From Hydrangea macrophylla (lineage: Eukaryota > Streptophyta > Magnoliopsida > Cornales > Hydrangeaceae): 64,000 nucleotides of DNA. Shown here in pieces: positions 43,986-56,000 of the stretch. The notes beneath the pieces are model-generated. The model did not search any database, was not told where the DNA came from, and worked only from the letters and a program-made list of their open reading frames with translations. A program made the translations under genes and the position numbers. The stretch spans positions 59,920,274 through 59,984,273 of the forward strand of contig CM066998.1 of the NCBI GenBank assembly GCA_033977485.1. Reading direction: 5' to 3'. Within the stretch, counting starts at the first letter, position 1. Each line of letters begins with the position of its first letter.

Positions 43986-44613
43986 TAGTGGGTTGTTGTG
44001 TTTGTCGAGAGAAAAGAGTCGGTAAGATGAGAGGGTGCATTATTTTTCATACACGGTCACATATGTGTGAATTAAAGCTTTCAAAATGATATTGTGGTTG
44101 TTTTCTAAAAATGAACTCTTTACCTTAATGTAAACTTATTGAATTAAATGGGAATTGGAAAATGGTAAATGAGTATGTGTTACATTCAAAGTTATGTTTT
44201 TAATACTCACCAGCTTCTTGAAGCTGACGATGTTGATACCTCCTAGACATTCGTGTCTAGGCTTTTCAGGTTATGATATTGCTGGACCATACGACTACTC
44301 AAACTGAGAATCCCTGCTGGAAAGAGGATTTACTTATATATGTTTTAAGTTATAGACTGAATTCTGTAATAAGGATGACTGTAATAGACAATAGATATTA
44401 TTTTATTTTAAGGCGGCTTGTTCCTTAGCTGACCCAGAGTGGTAATATATAATAAGTTAGAAAAATATTTGCAAGTCTTGATTGCTCTACTCTGATCATG
44501 GTTTTATGTTGTTCGATGTTTGGGACAAAATCGATCCTTCAAACTGTCACGACCTACAGGTCCATAAAGGAAATTAAACGCTTTCCATATTTATGCTACG
44601 TCGGGGTGTGACA

Positions 44614-44697
44614 AGTACTTTGACTACCACCTATCGATGAGTAAGATATTTTTTGTTGTGTTGCATCTTCATTTTTTTTAAACTTTAGGAAAACTAT
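44614..44697. other. Short junction, no element assigned
   Basis: 84 bp between the end of one LTR and the start of the next. No feature recognised. Confidence 0.4.
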
Positions 44698-46302
44698 TGT
44701 AATGGGGAAACTATTGCACAGCCTGGCTGTCGTGGGCCTGGCTTTTTTGAAAGTGGGTGAAATGAGATGGATTTTAATTGGGAAAGGTGAAAATAGTATG
44801 GTAGGGCCATTTGAAATGTTTCAGAGTCGCCACCTAGCATTTGGGGTGTATGGGCCCCTACAAAGACAATTAAAGTAATTCATCTTTGACTTTTGAAAAA
44901 CGGTTTTGAGAAAAGTGGGCCCTTTTTAAAAGTGTGACTCTAAATAGCCATGCGAAAACTAGAGATCTTTTAAAATATGGGTTCAGGGACTCGATTATGT
45001 CGAAGGAAGGTGTTAGGCACCCTCTAACATCCGCGCAAACACGATTACCGATTCTAGTGGTTTTCATGATAATGAGGCATAAGTGAAAGATAGTAGAGTA
45101 TAGGATGTACAAGAAATAGAAAAAGATGTGTTTATGACCGCACCCAAGTGAGGGGTTGCATACATATCTCAAGTCGAGAATCAGGACGTACGTAGTTCTG
45201 TGCCTTGTATATGTAAGTGTGTGCAAGTGTTTTGAAAGGTTGGTCGATCTAGACCATGCAAATGGGAAGTAGTATTTTGAGCAATAGATGGTGTAGCTAG
45301 GAACTTTAACCTATAAGGTGTAGTCCTAGACTTTAACCTTTGAAGTATTGAGTTTTAAAAAGTGATTTGAGTAAAAAATGGTGTAACTAGGAATTTTGGA
45401 AAGTGATTGAGATTGAAACGAACTTATGCAAGCAAGTGAAGAATGAAGTGTTTTTTTTTTTTTTTTTTTTTTTTTTTTTGTATTTTTCATTTTTCTATTC
45501 TTTTATTCCTATGCCAGAAGTAAGGGTTGATGCCCTACTTTTAAGAAAATATGAGAACGTACATGTAGAATAAGAAAACTTACTTGACTTTACTTGTGTT
45601 GCTTGGTGATCTTGAACAAGGGAGGCATTTGAGTTGAGGAATGTCCATTTTTTTTGGTATTTTCTTTTCATTCTTTTTTTTTTTTTTTTGGAGGAAAGGG
45701 ACAGTGCCCAAATGATTGAAAAGAGATGTTTTTTTATTTGTTTTGTGCCGGGAGTAAGGGTCAGTGCCCAATAAGAGTGAGAAGACTTACCTGTATTATT
45801 TGCAGATTCTAAACAAATGTGGCATTGGAGTTTAATTTTGAGAAAGTCAATTTTTTTGTATTTTTTTTTCTTGTCTTTCTTTTTTTATTTTCATTTTTTG
45901 ATTTTATACCGAAAGAAAGGGACGGTGCCCAGGTGACTGAAAAAGATATTCGAATTTCTTTAATAAAATTTATTGAGAAACTTGATAAGTTAAGAATATT
46001 CAGTTTTAATAGAAATGGAAATATGCTCAAATTTCTATTTATCAAAGTTATTGAACTTGATAAACGTGAATATTTGATAAAAGAAAAAGGAGATTTCTTT
46101 TATTTTCTGCTTTTTTTATTCTTTTTTTAAAGGTTTTCTAATATTTTGGAAATTCTTCTTTTTTTTTTTTACTAGACCTTATTCATTTTAAAAACCAAAA
46201 CCCCAAATGAAAGAGATAAAAGAAAAGTTTTTTGCAAAAGTTAATGTCAAAGTGCAGTTTTTCACAACTTTGAGAGAAGTTTTTCGAAAATGGACCCGGG
46301 GG
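44698..46302 (-). mobile_element. 3' LTR region of LBD-carrying Tat-like element
   Basis: Directly repeated at 48884-50469, about 93% identical by eye over the first 225 bp (AGAGTCGCCACCTAG, GGCCCCTACAAAGACAATTA, GTTAGGCACCCTCTAACATCC). Together with the primer site next to the right copy, this defines a minus-strand LTR element. The LTR probably continues past 46302, but the other copy is interrupted there, so the true end cannot be fixed. It contains poly-T (about 45451-45479) and four GGG..GGTGCCC modules. Confidence 0.8.
45515..45935. repeat. AAGGGWCRGTGCCC modules in LTR
   Basis: Four modules (near 45524, 45697, 45757 and 45916) carry AAGGGxCxGTGCCCA and mostly lie next to T-rich runs. 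The same modules recur in the other LTR (near 49707, 49871, 49930 and 50081). GGG...CCC gives each a weak inverted symmetry. Confidence 0.65.
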
Positions 46303-47121
46303 GGTGTTCTGGTGCTTTCAATTTTTTGAAATTCGGATGACGTTTAGTAAAATGAGTCTAGTTTCCATGGGAGAAAACCGTTTGGTCATACCAATTACAG
46401 ATTTGGAGAAATTGAGTTTAGAAGCACCCTTACTCAGAAATAGGGACTGCACTGTCGACCGAAATTGGACGATTTTTTACAAAACCTAACTGATCCACGA
46501 AAAATAAAAAAAATTCACACAGGTAGGTAAGAGGCCATAATTAATGGACAAAAAATATGGAGTGAATAAAAAATCTTGTAGTAGACCAACTAGTACACGT
46601 GATCTGGTGTCACTACTGTGATGTTTCTGGCAGATTATATGCCTTCTGTGTTTGTGTTTGGAAAATGTATCATACAATCTTTTTAAATTCCGAAAAAAAT
46701 CACAGACCAATATCATTGAGTTAGGAACACTCTCCAATTGGTTTCATTTGATTTGAATCAAAGATGAATTCGTGGTGATGTTTTGATTATCATCACAGCA
46801 GTGGATTTTAGCAAACATGGATTGTGTGGTGCTTCAATGGTGATTGAGTTTGGAGAAGAGAGATGAGGGAGTTGGGTTGCTCCCTCCCTTTGTGCAGATG
46901 TGAGGAGTTGGGTTGCTCCCTCCCAAGAAGGAGTTTTGAGCTAAGTTATTGGCAGTGAAGAAAGAGTAAGGATCAGTGGATGGAATAGGTGCTTTTGATG
47001 AACTTGCTTAAAGGTTTAGGGGGAGATTTGGATATCTTGGGACCCCTGGTTTTTCAGTTTGATCTAGGGGAATCTGGGACTTGCTAGATTGCGAGTGTTG
47101 GGCTGGATCAGACCAATGTGA

Positions 47122-47778
47122 TCAAGTTGGAGTAATAAAGGGGGTGTGGGTAGGAATAAAGACTGAAGAGCTTGTGAGATCCAACAAATTTGGAGGAGCT
47201 TGGTTGTTGTTTCTAGGTTGCAAGTGCTGGACCAGATCAGACCAACGAGAATGAGAAGTGGTCGTACAAATTTGAGTAACAGGAGGAATATGGGTAGGGC
47301 TAGAGATTTTAAAGGAGATTGGAGCAGTTGTGGTGGGAGAAATGAGATTGGAACAATTTTGAAGAATTTCTATGTCATGATCTAGATCTTCCATGGCATA
47401 ACTGAGCCAAGGATCCAGACCAGGCTCTTGGGATTGTTTGGGTGATTCTTCTTTTGACTGAGCTTAGAGTTGTGAAACCTTTTTGTTCAGTTCTAGAACT
47501 TGTTGTTCGAGGAAAAAGATGTAAGAAACATAACCCAAAACGGGATCCTGAAGTCTAGATGTGGCTTCATACACATGGGAGCAGATAGTTTGTCAATAGT
47601 CTGCCTCGGATACCTTTCCAATAAGGCATAGAAATCTCGTGCTTCTGAAAAACTCGTGAAGGGCTTTATAATCCCTCACACTTTCTGCATACTAAAAGTA
47701 AGGAGTCATGGAACAATCACTTCTGTACCGTCTTCTATTATACATATAGTCACCACAACGATTTGTGTTAAAAGCCAT
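47122..47778 (-). pseudogene. Captured LOB-domain (LBD) transcription factor gene, broken
   Basis: The minus strand from ATG at 47778 encodes a residue string with the exact LOB cysteine geometry CX2CX6CX3C. Cys 1 and 4 are kept and Cys 2 and 3 are Tyr (CGDYMYNRRRYRSDC), followed by MTPYF, matching the family's APYF. After a stop and a frameshift comes YEATSRLQDPVLGYVSYIF and FLEQQVLEL, matching the family's YEANAR-DPVLGC-LQQQ end with its coiled coil. After another stop (47464) the same frame runs on as a Ser/Pro/Thr-rich tail to 47122 (begins MEDLDHDIEIL at 47394). LBD proteins are plant-specific DNA-binding developmental regulators. The Cys losses, stops and frameshift make this a pseudogene. 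Its position between the LTRs of a retroelement suggests gene capture. Confidence 0.82.
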
Positions 47779-48280
47779 TTTTGGTATGATTCTCTGCTCT
47801 CCTATTCTTGATCTCTCTGGGAAGCCCATGTATAGGGCTTATTTTAGATCTAGGTTGGGTGAGATTTTTTTTTTTTGAGAAGAGAGACGAGTTTCTGCCA
47901 AGAGGTGGAAGGAAGAGGAGGAGAAGATGAAAAAGAGGAGGAGAGTGAGACAGAGAGAGGTTCATCAAAGAGAGTGAGAAGGACAGAGAGTGAAGAGGAC
48001 ATGGAAGGGTCTTTAAAGGGAGAGGAAGAGAGGGGGTGAGTAGATCCATGAGGGGGGACAACAAAAAGGGGGTAGGTGGAAAAATAAAAGAGAAAGAGAG
48101 AGTGTGGTTCAGTGAGAATGATATATATATATATAGAGAGAGAGAGAGAGCGGGGTCAGTGAGAGTGACAGAAGAAAGAGAGTAGGTGAGAAAGGAAGAA
48201 AAGAGAGAGAAAGGGGGTCAATGAGAGAGAGGGGGGTCAGTAAGAGTGACAGAAAGAGAGAGAGTAGGTGCAAAAGGAAG

Positions 48281-48325
<45 letters not shown>

Positions 48326-48342
48326 TGTGTGTGTGTGTGTGT
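48281..48342. repeat. GA then GT microsatellite
   Basis: GA units to about 48323, then GT units to 48342. Confidence 0.95.
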
Positions 48343-48343
48343 G

Positions 48344-48440
48344 ATGTATCAACATTGATGCATGTATAGAGAGTGGGAGCATGTGGAGAGAGTGATGTAT
48401 CAATATTGATGCACGTGTAGAGAGTGAGAGCATGTGGAGA
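48344..48440. repeat. Tandem duplication with TGATGTATCAA
   Basis: Two copies begin GATGTATCAACATTGATGCA (48343) and GATGTATCAATATTGATGCA (48392), each followed by a GTAGAGAGTG-GAGCATGTGGAGAG segment. ATCAATATTGAT inside the second is a perfect palindrome. Confidence 0.85.
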
Positions 48441-48863
48441 GGCTAATGTCTAATACAAACTTAAATCAGGCCTGGTCCCCAAACCTTTAAACCTCTAGCG
48501 TCGAAACACTTTTCTCAGGTTGGTGATTCGAGCGGGAGAGTTTTCTGTGTGGTACCGATGGTGACACCGCGACGGCCATGCCACATACTCATATCTCTAT
48601 CTAACCTTACAAGGTTTCCTCTTGAGGAAGGGTTATGTTATGCTTACATGCTAGTGTGTAATGTGCAAAATGATTTAGGCATTGGCTTTTGCAAATTTTG
48701 GTATTGGCCTTGCAATTTTATTTCAGTCTGAGTCATGAACACCTGTTCAGAAGAATATGAATTCACAAAATAAAAGGAAAAACAAAATTGTTACTAAAAA
48801 GAGAAATGCCCCATTGTAATGAGAACCACTAAAGTTGCGGCCTGAGTCCTTTAAAGTGCTCAA

Positions 48864-48881
48864 TCCCCAACAGAGTCGCCA
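48864..48881 (-). other. Primer-binding site, Tat type
   Basis: On the minus strand TGGCGACTCTGTTGGGGA, two bases from the LTR boundary at 48884. It differs at one base from the site at 56324-56341 of the Tat element. It fixes the element's orientation as right to left. Confidence 0.88.
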
Positions 48882-48883
48882 GC

Positions 48884-50469
48884 TGTTGCGCCCACATTTT
48901 TGTCACAACCTGACTGTCGTTGGCTTGGATTTTCTGAAAGTGGGTGAAATGCGATGGATTTTTATTGGCAAAGGTGAAAAGAGTATGGTAGGGCCATTTG
49001 AAATGTTTTAGAGTCGCCACCTAGTATTTGGAGTGTTAGGGCCCCTACAAAGACAATTAAAGTAATTCATCTTTGACTTTTGAAAAACACTTTTGAGAAA
49101 AGTGGGCCCTTTTTAAAAGTGTGATTCTAAATTGCCATACGAAAACCAGAGATCTTTTAAAACATGAGTTCGGGGACTCGATTATATCAAAGGAAGGTGT
49201 TAGGCACCCTCTAACATCCGCGCAAGCACGGTTGTCAATTCTAGTGGTTTTCATGATAATGGGGCATAAGTGAAAGATAATAGAGCATATGATGTACAAG
49301 AAATAGAAAAATGTGGCTATTGTCGCACCCAAGTGAGGGGTTGCATACGTATCTCAAGTCGAGAATCGGGTCGTACGTAGTTCTGTGCCTTATATATGTG
49401 AGTGTGTGCAAGTGTTTTGAAAGGTTGGTCAATCTAGACCATGCAAATGGGAAGTAGTATTTTGAGCAAAAGATGGTGTAGCTAGGAACTTTAACCTGTA
49501 CGGTGTAGTCCTATACTTTAACCTTTGAAGTAGTGAGTTTTGAAAAGTGACTTGAGTGAAAAATGGTGTAACTAGGAATTTTGGAAAGTGATTGAGATTG
49601 AAACGAACTTATGCAAGCAAGTGAAGAATGAAGTATTTTTTTTTTTTTTTTTTTTTGTATTTTTGTATTTTTCAATTTTTCTATTCCTTTATTCCTATGC
49701 CAGAAGTAAGGGTCGGTGCCTAACTTTTAAGAAAATATGAGAACGTACATGTAGGATAAGAAAACCTACCTGACTTTACTTGAGTTGCTTGGAGATCTTG
49801 AACAAGGGGGGCATTTGAGTTAAGGGATGTCCAATTTTTTTGGTATTTTCTTCTTTTTTTTTCGGAAGAAATGGTCGGTGCCCAAATGATTGAAAATAGA
49901 TTTTTTTTTATTTGTTTTGTGCTGGAAGTAAGGGTCGGTGTCCATTAAGAGTAAGAAGACTTACCTGTATTATTTGCAAATTCTAAGCAAATCTGGCATT
50001 GGAGTTTTATTTTGAGAAGTTTATTTTTTTGTTTTTGTCTTTCTTTTTTATTTTTATTTTTTTATTTTATACCGAAAGAAAGGGACGGTGCCCAGGTGAC
50101 TGAAAAAGATGTTCGAATTTCCTTTTATCAAAGTTATTGAGAAACTTGATAAGTTAGGAGTATTCAGTTTTAATCGAAATGGAAAGATGCTCAGATTTCT
50201 ATTTATCACAGTTATTGAACGTGATAAACACGAATATTTGGTAAAAGGAAAAGGAGATTTCTTTTTTGTTTTCTGTTTTTTTTTATTCTTTTTTTAAAAG
50301 GTTTTCTAATATTCTGGAAATTCTTCTTTTTTTTTTACTAGACCTTATTCATTTTAAAAATCAAAACCCCAAATGAAATAGATAAAAGAAAAGTTGTTTA
50401 CAAAAGTTGATGTCAAAGTGCAGTTTTTCACAACTTTGAGAGAAGTTTTTCAAAAATGGAACGGGGGGG
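48884..50469 (-). mobile_element. 5' LTR of LBD-carrying element, interrupted
   Basis: Starts (plus strand) TGTTGCGCCCACATTTTTG next to the primer site and repeats the 44698-46302 sequence in order. It is cut at a run of seven G by the start of another LTR at 50470. The other copy, GGACCCGGGGGGGTGTTCTGG, shows how the uninterrupted sequence continued. Confidence 0.82.
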
Positions 50470-53035
50470 TGTGGACATGCGGGATTCCACTACTTGCTTG
50501 TTTTTGTTTGAAACTTGGTTTGAAGAAGAGAGAAAATGGTCTGTTGAAAACAGATACAGAGTCGTCACTTGGTTTTTAAGGAACCAAGAAACCTAATTTT
50601 GACTCACCCAAACGGATAAAGGACACCGACCCTTCATAGCCAAAGAACTTGGCTCGGGGTTTTGGTACGAGAGAGGAAGGAGCCTTTGTCGCGACTAAAA
50701 CACCCTCAACTCGCCCCGTCTTTCGACGGGCCTCAATTAGCATCCAAATAATCATCTTATACTATGTTTGGTTCGACAATTAATACTATGATAGTATATT
50801 ACATCACATAAGAAAATTTGAAATGGAAGATCAAAAGATAAGATATCATTCATAAGATCTAAGCCCAATATCACACAATGTAAAGTGAAAAGAGCACATG
50901 AGTAAGCCTAGGAAAAATCGTCTAATCACATATCAAGTAATAAAGTTTTCCTAATCTAAGGGGACATGAATTGTTATTAAAACAAATAATCAAAGAAATC
51001 AAAATATGCTTAGCAAGCTATTATGATGCATGTTCATCTTTGAGAAAAGAAGATCTCTTAATCTCCGGGATGGATGAGAAAGGATGATTAGATCGAGGGG
51101 AAGCATGAACGTGTGATCATGATCATTCCTTATAATCTTCTTAGATTAGGAGTTACAAAAACCCCAAATCTTTGCATGGATGCAATGTATGTATCTAGAA
51201 TGTGCCAAGGTTGTAGTGTGCTTTGTGTTCATGGATTCCTAGAATGACTTAGAAGTCTAGAATGTTTATGAATAAATGAATGAAATCATCATGGGATATG
51301 TACAAATGTAGTATGAACTACTTTCTAAGACATGAACTAATTTGGAGTGCATGTAAGCATCAAATCAAAAGGGGGAAAGTAAAAATGTGCTTGCTGTGAA
51401 TAGAACACAGAACAGTAGCATGATGTTTTGGAAATTGAAAAGAGGGGTTAGGAATGTTTTCAATGCATGATTTTTTATGGAGATCTTCCTTATTGTGTCT
51501 AGAACACAACCCAAAAAGCCAATCTTTAATAACTATTACAGATTGAGAGAAATCATATGAACAATGGAGGTAATCCAGAAACAGAGTTCGTACTGTCGAC
51601 GGAAATGTCAAAAAATCTTAGAAAATGAAAACAAATGATCTAGAGGTCCATTTTATACAGAACGTTCCCTAAGACATTGAAGTTCAAGAGAAAAATAAGT
51701 TAGGACCACTCTGTTTGGAGAAGTTTCTGTAAAACAAGTTGAAAGTAGACTAAGCTGCCGTGACAGCAAAAACAGAATATCTAGAGAGAATGTTTGGGTC
51801 CAAATGGACCATTTTCAAGTATTTTCAAGTCAAACAAAAAATTATGGGTGTTCTCTAATGAGTTAGGAAGACTTTACAAGTGGTCTTGCATCCATACATT
51901 GAGTATTGAGTTCTATAGAAATCCTTGAACTCAGATCATTCACTGTTTTGACTCACTGTTTTGAAGATTTTGGGAAAAACTAGAGTTTTCTTTCTTGAGA
52001 TCAAAATGTGGGGTTTTAAGAGTTTTAAAAGTATATTTTTAATATCAAATAGAGATTATAACCACTTAAAATGTCAACATCAAACTCATCATCAAGAACC
52101 TCCAAGATTGTTGGAAAGATTCATTTTTATTTGAACAAATCTTCAAGGATACCTTGGAGGTATTGAAGTTATAATCTTCATCTATCAAACATGATTTTGA
52201 GGTCAAGAGCTACTATCCATAAGGATTCACTCACCTCGAACTTCATGTCATCATCTAGATGATGATGAACTAGTAAGTAAATAAAGAAAATAAAAAAGAA
52301 ATGAGGTAAGAAGAGATGAACATTGTATATAAGCAAGCAAATGAACAAATCAATAGATGATATTCAATGGTAAAACCACAAGCATTCAACCTCTCATATG
52401 TGTGTATATGGGTGAGTACATCACTCTCTAACTCATAGGAAACTCAAAGAAGATGAAGAAGATGGATTGAAAGCTAGAAAATAAAAGTTTAGTTTTTAGA
52501 AAACTAATTGGAACTCACATTTTGGATTGGATTTAGAAGAAGAAAATCTACGTCTCTCTCTCTTTCTCTCTAACTCTCTATATCTCTCTCTAATGGCTTC
52601 CAAGCTCCTCCCCAAATGGAAGCAAATGGGTCTCCTTTATAGGCCAACTTGGGGGAGGTATTTTGGGTTTTAAAAAGTCTCTAATTGGTCCAAAATTCCG
52701 GAATAATCAAAACTATGTCGTTTTATTTGTTGGAAATTTGAATTAAAACCCAAAAATTAACCAAAAATTACAAAAAAAATGAAAAATCACTCAGAGTGCC
52801 GCCACGGCACTTGGCCACTGCCGCCGCGGCAGTGGGCCAGTGCCGCCGCGGCAGTCAACTCCCCCGTTGACCAAAAATTGCATTTTGGCCCCCGAAACTC
52901 CCAGAATTCGCGAAACGGCCCTATTTCGTCCAAAATTCACAGAAAATTCATACGAAATCCAAATTGAGATTGTGATACCGTTGGAAAGGTATGGAGGTCT
53001 ACTTTCCATAAAAAAATAGTTTGGAGTTGGGTCAC
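50470..53035 (-). mobile_element. Tat-type LTR, interrupted (partial)
   Basis: Begins TGTGGACATGCGGG and runs parallel to the solo LTR at 22985-26363 over its length. It is cut at GTCAC (53031-53035) by the Tat element; the solo LTR continues there as GGTCACTTTGAAAAG. The rest must lie beyond the window. It carries a three-unit palindrome array at 52795-52855 where the solo LTR has one decayed unit. Confidence 0.88.
52795..52855. repeat. Palindrome array, AGTGCCG-N3-CGGCACT type
   Basis: Three inverted repeats with 7-bp arms and a 3-base centre (CCA or CCG), centred at 52803, 52825 and 52847, exactly 22 bp apart. The related LTR has one decayed unit at the matching place (25500-25516, arms AGTATCG/CGGCATT). 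Confidence 0.9.
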
Positions 53036-56000
53036 TGTAGACACCCCAATTTTGACCAAACGTCAAATCCAGGGATTGGTTACCTCTCAAAGACCGATGA
53101 TGACAATGATCGGTGACATTCGAAGATCTTCCAGAAAATTCAAAATGATTCTTCAAGGCAAATTTCAAAATTAAAATAGAAAATATAAAAAGGAGAAGGA
53201 AGAGAGAGAGAGTTTGGGTATTCGGGAGAAACCCGAATAATAAAGAACGCGTGAGAAACCCAGTCTGGGAACCGGATTTTAAGAAAAATAAAAATAATAA
53301 AGAGTTCTTTTGAGAGAAATAGGAGGACAAAATAAATAAAAATCTTGGAAAAAGAGAAAATACAAAAAAAAAAGAGTAGTATATTCAAAATATACCATGC
53401 ACATGGTTGATACCATGCACATGGGGGATATTAATACAAATATATATATATAGAATAGAAAAATTGTGTTTACACCAACATATTTTTGAAAAATCAAAAA
53501 GAGGGACAAAATTCAGTTAGCCCCGGCACGCGGAAAACGCGGCGGCACTCACTGAGTGCCGCGCCGGCACTCAGTGTTTGCCGCCCGGCACTCAGTGTTT
53601 GCCGCCCGGCACTCAGAGAGTGCCGCCCGGCATTCAGAGAGTGCCGCCGGCACCCGTCGAGTGCCGCTGGCTGTAACAGACTGCTTTTCTCACATGTTCT
53701 AGAAGAAATCTTTGCACATGGGTTTCCACCCCGAATTTACCCATTTATCCCTGGATTGATGGTCTATATAAACAAACCTTCTCTTCCATTTTTGATATAC
53801 TTGGAATATACTTGAATCAACACATATACTTGAATTTAGAGAGAGAGAGAGATACAAAATCATATAGAGAAAAGAAGAATTTCTTGAAGAAGCTTGAAGA
53901 ATTTGAAGAATTTTGAAGAAAATCTTGAAGTCTTGGAAGATCTTCACAAGAAGTTGAAGAATCCCTTGAGGTTTTAGAGGTAACCTCTCAATCATTTGAT
54001 AGAATTAGGCCATTCAATCACAAGTTCATAGTTCTAGGAACTTTACACATTTTCAAAACCTCTCTTCTTACCTCATTTCATCACACACCACTTAGAACTT
54101 GTGATTGAATCTCATATTACTTCATTGATTTGGGTCTAATTGATGCCTTGGGTTTAAAATAAATTCAATTTTGAAGAATTTGTGTTCTTGGTTTCTCAAA
54201 GCAAATTTTGATTTCTTATTTCTACCATTTCTTGTAAGGCTCATGAGATCTTCCATATCTCATTGAACTTTTTTGAGTTTGATTCTTCAACTTCTAAGAT
54301 CTCATGATCTACATGGAGGTTAGAACGAACCATAATTTTCATCTATATATAATTAGTGAGATTCAAGTCTTAATCCATGACTTGAACCTCTTCATGGAGA
54401 AATCTTATGGAATCCTTACCATATTCCAATAAGGTTTAAGTAGATTTTAACTTCATTTAGACTCCAATGACCATCAAATGGTAGGAGAAAATGTGTTAGT
54501 TCAAGTCTATTCCCATGGCTTGGGCTAATCTTCCTCTTAGGTTTTAAGAAGTCTTTCATACTTCATCTAAAACCTACATATGAGTATGTCTCTAACTCCA
54601 ATGACCATCAAATGGTAGGAGTGATAAGTTGAATTCAAACTTGGGTCCATAGGTTTGAGTTTTTTATTTGAGGATTTTGTGAAGTTCATTTTCAATACTT
54701 CATCAAGATCCATAAGTGTAGTATGCCTCATAGTCTTCAATGACCATCCAATGGTAGAAGAAGTAGATTGGTTTGAGCCCCAACTTCATGTCTTAATAGT
54801 TGAGGCCAATCAACAAACTTGAACTAGCAAGACAAAAATAGTGGGTTCACAAACTGTTTTTGATCAAAGATTTTTAGTTTAAGATCTAACCGTTGAAATC
54901 AAGTGAAACCAACGGGAAAATATTCATAACACATTGTTTTACCACTGTGATTTTTGTTTTAGCAAGATCTTGTGATTAGAAGGGTTTGATCATGGTTTTT
55001 GTGAGCTAATCATAATCTGTCCAGAGTTCTAGAATACTTTCAGAATAATAAGTCCGTTTTGAAATTAATAAATCAGAACCCTAATAAAGTTTTCGGGGTC
55101 TCAAATAATTTTTTATAAGTACCTTAATGTGTTAGGAAGGTACCCTAAAAAGATCTAAGTGTTTCTCATTTTTTTACTATTTTTAGAAAATCATACAAGA
55201 TCTCTGGACAGAGAGTTGCAGAATCCTGAGTGAGGTCTAGTATTTTCCATATTCCCGGAGATCTAACCGTTGAAATCTTGATTTTCTTTTTGGGTTAGAA
55301 ACTAGACTCACAGAGGCATAACATATCCAAAAATCAGTAAGATCCAACCATCAAAAGTATTTTATTTCCATTTTTGAACGTCTGGTCTGCTCTCTGTAAA
55401 TCACAAAAAACTGCTACTGTTTTCATCTAATCTTATTTGTTTCAACTCAAATGGTCTCTTAATGTCTTGGGACTCAAACCATGTTTTGAATAATGATAAT
55501 TTAGATTAAACCCAGAGGCTTAGGGATCCAAATTAGTGAATAAACTCATGTCTCATCCTTGTTCATAATCATTCATTCATTCATGTACATTGATGCTTAT
55601 AGTTAGAACTAGTTCTTGGATGAAGTTGGACTTAGTTGAATTTAATTGAACATGACCTATGATTAATTACCTTTTGATATTATATCTTGTCTAAGGCATG
55701 TGTACTAACCTTTGTTTTGTAGCGCTTTGAGGTACAATTTCTCAACCCTTCTCTAGTTTAATCTATTTTATTGATTTTAATTGATTTTTCGACCCCATGT
55801 GCGACACCTTAGCTTAGGTTTTGCCTTATGTGTATATATGTGTTAGAGACCTTTCTTAGGTTTATCTTTGCATGCATTGCACGTTTGATATTCGCGGCCG
55901 GATCCCGGGTATGTTTTCTAGTTCTCTATTGCATATCATGATGTTTGCTAGTTGAATTATGTGACTTATGAATGATATTTTACCGTTAGCAATTTTGCAC

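Larger units (their letters stand above)
41675..44613 (+). mobile_element. 3' LTR of a second gypsy element (2,939 bp)
   Basis: Starts TGTAACAACCTG and ends CGGGGTGTGACA. The length and TGTAACAACC start fit del/Tekay-type chromovirus LTRs, which are long; lineage is inferred. It contains a GA microsatellite (42465-42518), CG-rich palindromes (43094-43340) and GGACACTCCCTGG subrepeats (43656-43985). No second LTR is visible. Confidence 0.8.
46303..48863 (-). mobile_element. Interior of LBD-carrying Tat-like element
   Basis: No gag or pol motif was found. The interior contains an LBD pseudogene (47122-47778). Upstream of it in the element's orientation is a purine-rich zone (about 47880-48440) with GA and GT microsatellites and a roughly 57-bp tandem duplication (48344-48440). 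That zone reads as CT-rich on the coding strand, like a plant 5' leader. A repeated GGAGTTGGGTTGCTCCCTCCC lies near 46868 and 46906. Confidence 0.7.

Noticed and set aside
53486..53815. Plus-strand frame with a repeated Cys-Arg-Pro-Ala pattern
   Set aside because: Produced by the 21-bp minisatellite in an LTR, whose length divisible by three keeps the frame open.
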